This document shows positions 58,961-64,000 of a stretch of DNA of 64,000 nt, one piece after another. This DNA comes from Paralvinella palmiformis (lineage: Eukaryota; Annelida; Polychaeta; Terebellida; Alvinellidae), in the NCBI GenBank assembly GCA_025642065.1, contig JAODUP010000057.1:276001-340000 (forward strand), in the 5' to 3' direction. Under the pieces are notes generated by a model, which was not told where the DNA came from, ran no database searches, and saw only the letters and a list, made by a program, of their open reading frames with translations. Numbering within the stretch: the first letter of the stretch is position 1; each line of letters begins with the position of its first letter. Position numbers and translations under genes: made by a program.

Positions 58961-59413
58961 GGAGGGGGGTTTGAAAGGTGTTTGTTCTAGGTTTATTTCG
59001 TGCTATTTAAAGAGAGTCACTCGGGTAGCCGAAGTCGTCCATTAAACCCGCCACGTGGACGACAGATGAAGCGCTGTCTGTAGTCACTGGGGATAGGAAA
59101 TGCTAGACTGAAGCCTTTTGATGAAGAATGATATATCCTACGGGCCCAGTTCACACTTCAATCCGTTCCCACGACCTGAAAAGTCAGCAGTGCAGTATAC
59201 TACTAAGTGGGGCAACGTGAGCGTTCAGATATTATATGAGAATGGAATTAGGATAGAAAAAAGTGTGACAAGAACAATAATTGATAATTGTATCTTGTCT
59301 TTAAATATTTTAGAAAAGAAATTTAAAAAAATTAATATTTGTTTGGGTTTTCGATGTAGATAAATGTTGCTAAATATTTTGTTCTATATTTCCCCCCTCA
59401 CAGGAATGTGTGT

Positions 59414-59458
59414 TTGTGTGTGTGTGTGTGCACGCGCGCGCGCGCGCGTGTGTGTGTG
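59414..59458. repeat. (GT)n(GC)n(GT)n microsatellite
   Basis: Alternating purine-pyrimidine tract with a CGCGCG centre; potential Z-DNA. Confidence 0.95.
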
Positions 59459-60350
59459 GACGACATACATCCTAAGGACAAGTACTTAAATTTTGCAAAT
59501 AAAGTTGAGGAAATATAATAACTTTGTGAAAATTCAAAGCAAAAAAGATTAAGTGTTTTTACAATTGACGAAAATGCCAAATCCGAAGTAACTTTTAACA
59601 TTAATTCATGATAACATTCATAAACCATACATGATCATGTTAGTGATATATTATAGGATAACATTAATAAGTTATGTACACACGTAATAATAACGAAACA
59701 ACACTGAATTAAGTCAATATTGTGTGAATGAGTACATTACTCCATCTTGGTGCTGGTCATATTTGTAACAGATAAGTTTTATCCCACAATCAGCAGTTTC
59801 TATACCTTATGTATATTTGCTATATAACTAAATTGGTCACGATAACACTCTCCTCCTAGTATCAGGTTATGACATTCTATTTCTAGGTTGCATCCAAACT
59901 GGCCATCTGTCGTCAATCGACATCTGTTTCAATAAAGATGCTGGCCATCAAAATAATTAATAATAATCGAGAGTAAATGATCATGTCTGGCTGTAAATAT
60001 CCTGATGACTCGATTGTAGTCAATTCTGGATCTGCATTATTTAAACGAACTATCATCGTCATCATCATCATCATTCATCATATTCATCATCATCATCATC
60101 ATCTCGTGTTCAAGTTAAAGAATCAGTACTAATAAACCAGATGTTAATGATGAGATCGGTGCCATACTCACAGATGTTCGATGACCAGATGTTAGACCTA
60201 CAGCAAACTTCGTCATTTCCAATGTTCCATTTTGAGGCTGATCAGTTGCGTTCAGCTTCAAATACGCGAACAGTTGGAGGAACTAGTACACTGATACTAT
60301 TACTGATGAATGTCCTAATTTGTGTTATCTTCTAGTCATATATAATTACA
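59459..60350. other. intergenic, no supported gene
   Basis: Includes an ATC run at about 60055-60102. The 64-codon frame at 60141-60335 has no recognisable domain. Confidence 0.4.
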
Positions 60351-60535
60351 CAGTTGTTGGTAATTGATACGCTTACAGAGCTCTATTTCGCTGCCTGTAG
60401 TCGTCATTCTTTGATGTAATATCGAGCTAATTTATTGTGCGTGTTTACCTGTACGATGAAAGAGGTTAATTAGACCATTTATCACACTGGTCGACATTTT
60501 ATCAAGCTTCTAATTGGTCCAGTATTTCCGTTGTG

Positions 60536-60537
<2 letters not shown>

Positions 60538-60583
<46 letters not shown>

Positions 60584-60699
60584 GTGTTTTGGACTGAAAA
60601 CCGAAAGAAGACATCGAATTTTGTTTGCACATTTGTTGTCACGCGTTTCTTTTCTTATGATTCAATTCATATTACGATATCAAGTAGAGAAATGTGTAT

Positions 60700-60754
<55 letters not shown>
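60538..60754. repeat. (AAT)n and (GATA)n microsatellites
   Basis: AAT at 60538-60582; GATA at 60699-60754. Confidence 0.95.
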
Positions 60755-60899
60755 CCAAAACGGAACGATACACGCCTTTTAGAAGAATCAAACCAGACGT
60801 CACGAAGTGGGAAATGGAACACCTTTTCATTAAAAGAAAAACTAAAAAATGCTAAAATAACTTTAAATTCCGCTGAAATCTCCACATATTTTCTCATCA

Positions 60900-61735
60900 T
60901 TTATCTTCTTCCTTCGCTGCGTTGTAAATTGAATCTCAGGCCATCATCACAGAGGTGACTTATCAACGCATTGGGAGACATCAAGCGTTTCGGAAGAGTG
61001 ATAAGAGACGCCATCGTATGGCTAACCCATATGGGAAATTATTGTAAACATTTACGAAGTTCGGCCGAATAAACCCCAAAAGGGCAATCGATCGGTGCGA
61101 GACGAACCCTCCCCCCACCCCCACCCGCCAAAAAAAAAACCCCAAAAAAAGTGGCCCTAATTTTATCCCGAAAGCCGAAGTCTCGATTTCCTTGCCCGGA
61201 GAATCAAAACCCGTTCGTTCCTCGTCTAAAGCGATTTACCACGTCACCGGCGGTTGTTCCGGATGTTTAACCTGGCCTCGGCTAAAACTTGGCCACTTTA
61301 GCGCCGACAATCAGGTTATTAAAATTCCATATTTCATTGTTGTAGACCAGAAGTTCTCGTCCACGTCTCGGTGTAAGATGAGACGAGGATAAACAAAGGT
61401 GTCTCGCCGAGCAAGACCCGGATTATCGTCCAAACGTCGGTGATTGATAACTCGGTAACTGGAGAACGCTGTTTACAGGATTCGGTTATTATCAATCCAT
61501 TATGAAACAATTACAAGTCCCGGATAATTTTCCAATATTCGAAGTTCACAAACAGCTTTATTAATTTATTACAACTATGTCTGCCTCAAATGAAAATATT
61601 AAATATATCTGTAGTAAGGTGGAATTATGTTTATTTCGGTTTTCTTGTTTAGTTGATATACAGTATGATGAGAAATAGATATTTCCCCTCTTTAATGACT
61701 AGTTAGTATAACATCACGCTGGAAGCTGATTGAGA
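60900..61735. other. intergenic with A/C homopolymer-rich patch
   Basis: C- and A-rich runs near 61108-61150. The 66-codon frame from 61192 has no start-codon or domain support. Confidence 0.4.
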
Positions 61736-61929
61736 TGAAAACGATCTACTCGGGAAAATGGAAATTCCCTCGTTTATTTTCTCCTCGTTCTCAGTCAAAT
61801 AACGTGTTGTTTTCCCCCCAAAATAAACTTACCATATATTATATATTACTGTTTGATGAAACATATAGTTTATATAGCTTGATCTTCAGTCTGTATGAAA
61901 GACTAAGCATGTTCCACCTGAAGATGTCA

Positions 61930-62083
61930 CGAGAAAGAAAGCCTGTTCTCTCTCTCTCTCTCTCTCTCTCTCTGGATCTTCACCTTGCTCTCTCTCTCTC
62001 CCTCACACACACACACACACACACACACAACACGAGAAATAAAGCCTGCTCTCTCTCTCTCTCTCTCTCTCTCGGATCTTCAC

Positions 62084-62114
<31 letters not shown>

Positions 62115-62126
62115 CAACACACACAC

Positions 62127-62160
<34 letters not shown>
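61930..62160. repeat. tandemly duplicated compound microsatellite (about 105-bp unit)
   Basis: The order GAGAAA, AAAGCCTG, (CT)n, GGATCTTCACCT, (CT)n, (CA)n occurs twice in succession (from about 61930 and 62034). A unit containing microsatellites was therefore duplicated as a block. Confidence 0.85.
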
Positions 62161-62161
<1 letters not shown>

Positions 62162-62605
62162 CTATAGATGGCGCTGTAGTTATTTCTAGCCAGTTATCTG
62201 CCATCAAGATGACCAAGGTTTTCTATTAAAAAACTTTTTTTTATATATAACTGACATCGAAACCTGGTCTAGTTCGTTCATCTCAATACAGATCCACATG
62301 CCACTCGTAAGAGACAGTAACTGATTTATATCTCGAAATATAAAGACAAAATTAACGGATAAAAGGAAACTTTCTCCAGCAAGATAACCACGACCTTATC
62401 AATCTTAATGAACTAAATATGTTTAAAGATGTAACACTGAGGTCAACAATGGAAGCTTTAAATTAAAACTGGTTATTGTTAATGGCTTTCCTGAGTTCGC
62501 AGACAATAAACAACAGACTGATCGGAAGATAATTCAGTGTGATGAGTGGGTAAGATATCATTATAGATGACTTTTGGTTAGATTTAACATTACACCATTC
62601 ACACA

Positions 62606-62608
<3 letters not shown>

Positions 62609-62661
<53 letters not shown>
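62609..62661. repeat. (AT)n microsatellite
   Basis: About 26 AT units. Confidence 0.95.
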
Positions 62662-62663
<2 letters not shown>

Positions 62664-63260
62664 GTAAAACGCATAACATTCGTGCTATTTATGAAAGATA
62701 ACAAAAAGAAATTAAAATTAAAATGCTAAAAGCAGGAGACCAAATATATTTCTGAATATATGATCGTTTTAGAAGAATCGATCTATTTTCTTGTGTCTGT
62801 AGAAATGCTTGCAGACAGAATACCTAAAAATGTTGACATATTAACTATCAGTGTATCCCGGAGAAGCAAAAAAATTGCTTAACAATGTGCATCAAATCAC
62901 GAAACGGGCTGTCTGGATAAATATATATGATTTCAAATTGATTTGTCATCCTCCATCTGTCTCAACGAATGACCTTGTCAACTGCAAACGAATTAGGTAT
63001 TCAGTGTAGAGGAGAAACTGGGTATATTTGGCCGTGACTCGAGTTATGATTTTTTGGCACATTAAAGTGCGTATTTTTGTTATAGGTACTCAATATGAAG
63101 TTCAGTTATATTTATTAATTATTAGATGGATGGACTTCTATCTGACGATATACTTTCGTGGAAGTAACTTTTGTTTTTTAAAACAAATCGTTGACTCAAC
63201 GTATTAACTGTTGTATTCAATCAATAATTTTAAATTATGGCTTGAATTAAGATGTCTGCC
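62662..63260. other. intergenic, no feature recognised
   Basis: AT-rich unique sequence. Confidence 0.5.
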
Positions 63261-63266
63261 TTCTTA

Positions 63267-63794
63267 TCAGACACGCAGTCAATTCCATTTGGTCAATTCC
63301 AATTCCAAATCAAATTTATCGATTCCCATTCCAATTAAATTTTTTACCTACTCCGATCACTCCGAGTACCTACTCCCCGTAAGATGATTGTCATGTATGA
63401 TGATGATGATGATGATATTTGATGTTTTATAGCCACTTTTGTGCACATGATAGATTAAATGGGTCGAGCTACGTGAACAGGTAATGAGGCCAAGTCAAAG
63501 ATGAAACAACCTTCAGATATAGCCACGCCGAGATTCGAACACGGGTGGTTGTCGTCTGTGGTCCAACATGCTACCGCTAGACCACGTATTGTCATGGAGG
63601 AAATATTTCTGAATTAAAACATTAAATTGTAAATTAGTTTGTGACTTTAATTTTTTGTAGCAAACTTCAATTCTAATTCCAATTCCAAATTTATAAATTC
63701 CAATTCCATTTTTTTTTTAAATAAGCGATTCCAATTCTGGAATTGGAATTGTATATCAATTCCAATTCCAAAATTGAATTGACCTCATCTCTGC
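63267..63794. mobile_element. CAATTCC-rich TIR element, copy 2, interrupted by a SINE
   Basis: Left end TCAGACACGCAGTCAATTCC and right end GAATTGACCTCATCTCTGC, with TTCTTA directly outside both (63261-63266 and 63795-63800). The interior aligns with copy 1 (CTACTCCG, GAGTACCTACT, ATTGTCATGGA, GAAATA). The SINE at 63396-63587 splits it. Confidence 0.85.
63396..63587 (-). mobile_element. SINE family A nested in the TIR element, 9-bp duplication
   Basis: Minus copy: (ATG)n tail, TTTTATAGCCACTTTTGTGC, GATATAGCCACGCC, B box GAGATTCGAACACG, CTAGACCACG. ATTGTCATG is duplicated at 63387-63395 and 63588-63596; the uninterrupted copy 1 has it once (near 37922). Confidence 0.92.
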
Positions 63795-64000
63795 TTCTTA
63801 CTAATATAATTCCTTTAACACGATTCATCAAGAGGTGTAATGTTAATGATGAGGAAGGGATCAGAATATTCAAGATATTAATGTATGAGGCCAGGTATAT
63901 TGTGGTCGTAGAACTATTGCGAGCTACTAAATCTATGTTACATCAATCTAACTTCCTGTCTGTCCAATAAACCTTTCCGATGTTAATAACTGTTATGCAG

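Overview
This window is animal DNA, most likely from a lophotrochozoan and probably a gastropod mollusc. The evidence is GT-AG spliced genes, an orphan neuropeptide-type receptor, abundant tRNA-derived SINEs and a very high density of di-, tri- and tetranucleotide microsatellites. The mollusc assignment is inference; spliced eukaryotic genes and retroposons are seen directly.

Genes. (1) Positions 58-11516 (+) hold the last 13 coding exons of PWP2/UTP1, a WD40 subunit of the U3 snoRNP UTP-B complex. The exons sum to exactly 2160 nt (719 residues plus stop). The 5' part lies off the left edge. (2) Positions 17653-18051 (+) hold a probable two-exon small gene of unknown function, with CCAAT and TATA boxes just upstream and a strong internal 3' splice site. 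(3) Positions 22242-23708 (-) hold a single-exon class A GPCR of 488 residues. It has ERF in place of DRY and NFALY in place of NPxxY. No other gene is convincing. About 24-64 kb is a gene-poor stretch.

Mobile elements. Three tRNA-headed SINE families recur: A (about 185 bp, more than 12 copies on both strands), B (about 350 bp, four copies, all +) and C (about 270 bp, two copies). Some SINE heads resemble tRNA-Ala. A 1.1-kb terminal-inverted-repeat element (13881-15024) has tandem 15-16 bp repeats as its ends and carries a FLYWCH zinc-finger remnant. A second TIR family, made of CAATTCC repeats, is present twice with 6-bp target duplications, and one copy has a family A SINE inserted in it with a 9-bp duplication. 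Another family A copy interrupts a GTA/GAT-rich dispersed repeat with a 15-bp duplication. Two LINE C-terminal remnants are recognisable.

Other structure. There are 24-bp and 35-bp minisatellites, a dispersed 130-bp sequence bounded on both sides by (CA)n in two places, a 24-bp-stem hairpin, a perfect 56-bp AT palindrome, and several non-coding islands with clustered transcription-factor motifs. One of these islands has a full CTCF consensus beside RFX, YY1, CCAAT and CRE motifs.

The genes show no operon-like relation. PWP2 is housekeeping ribosome biogenesis, and the GPCR is a separate transcription unit on the opposite strand. Nothing here points to a clustered multi-gene system. The most unusual features are the FLYWCH/tandem-TIR element, the unrecognised small gene and the nested repeats.
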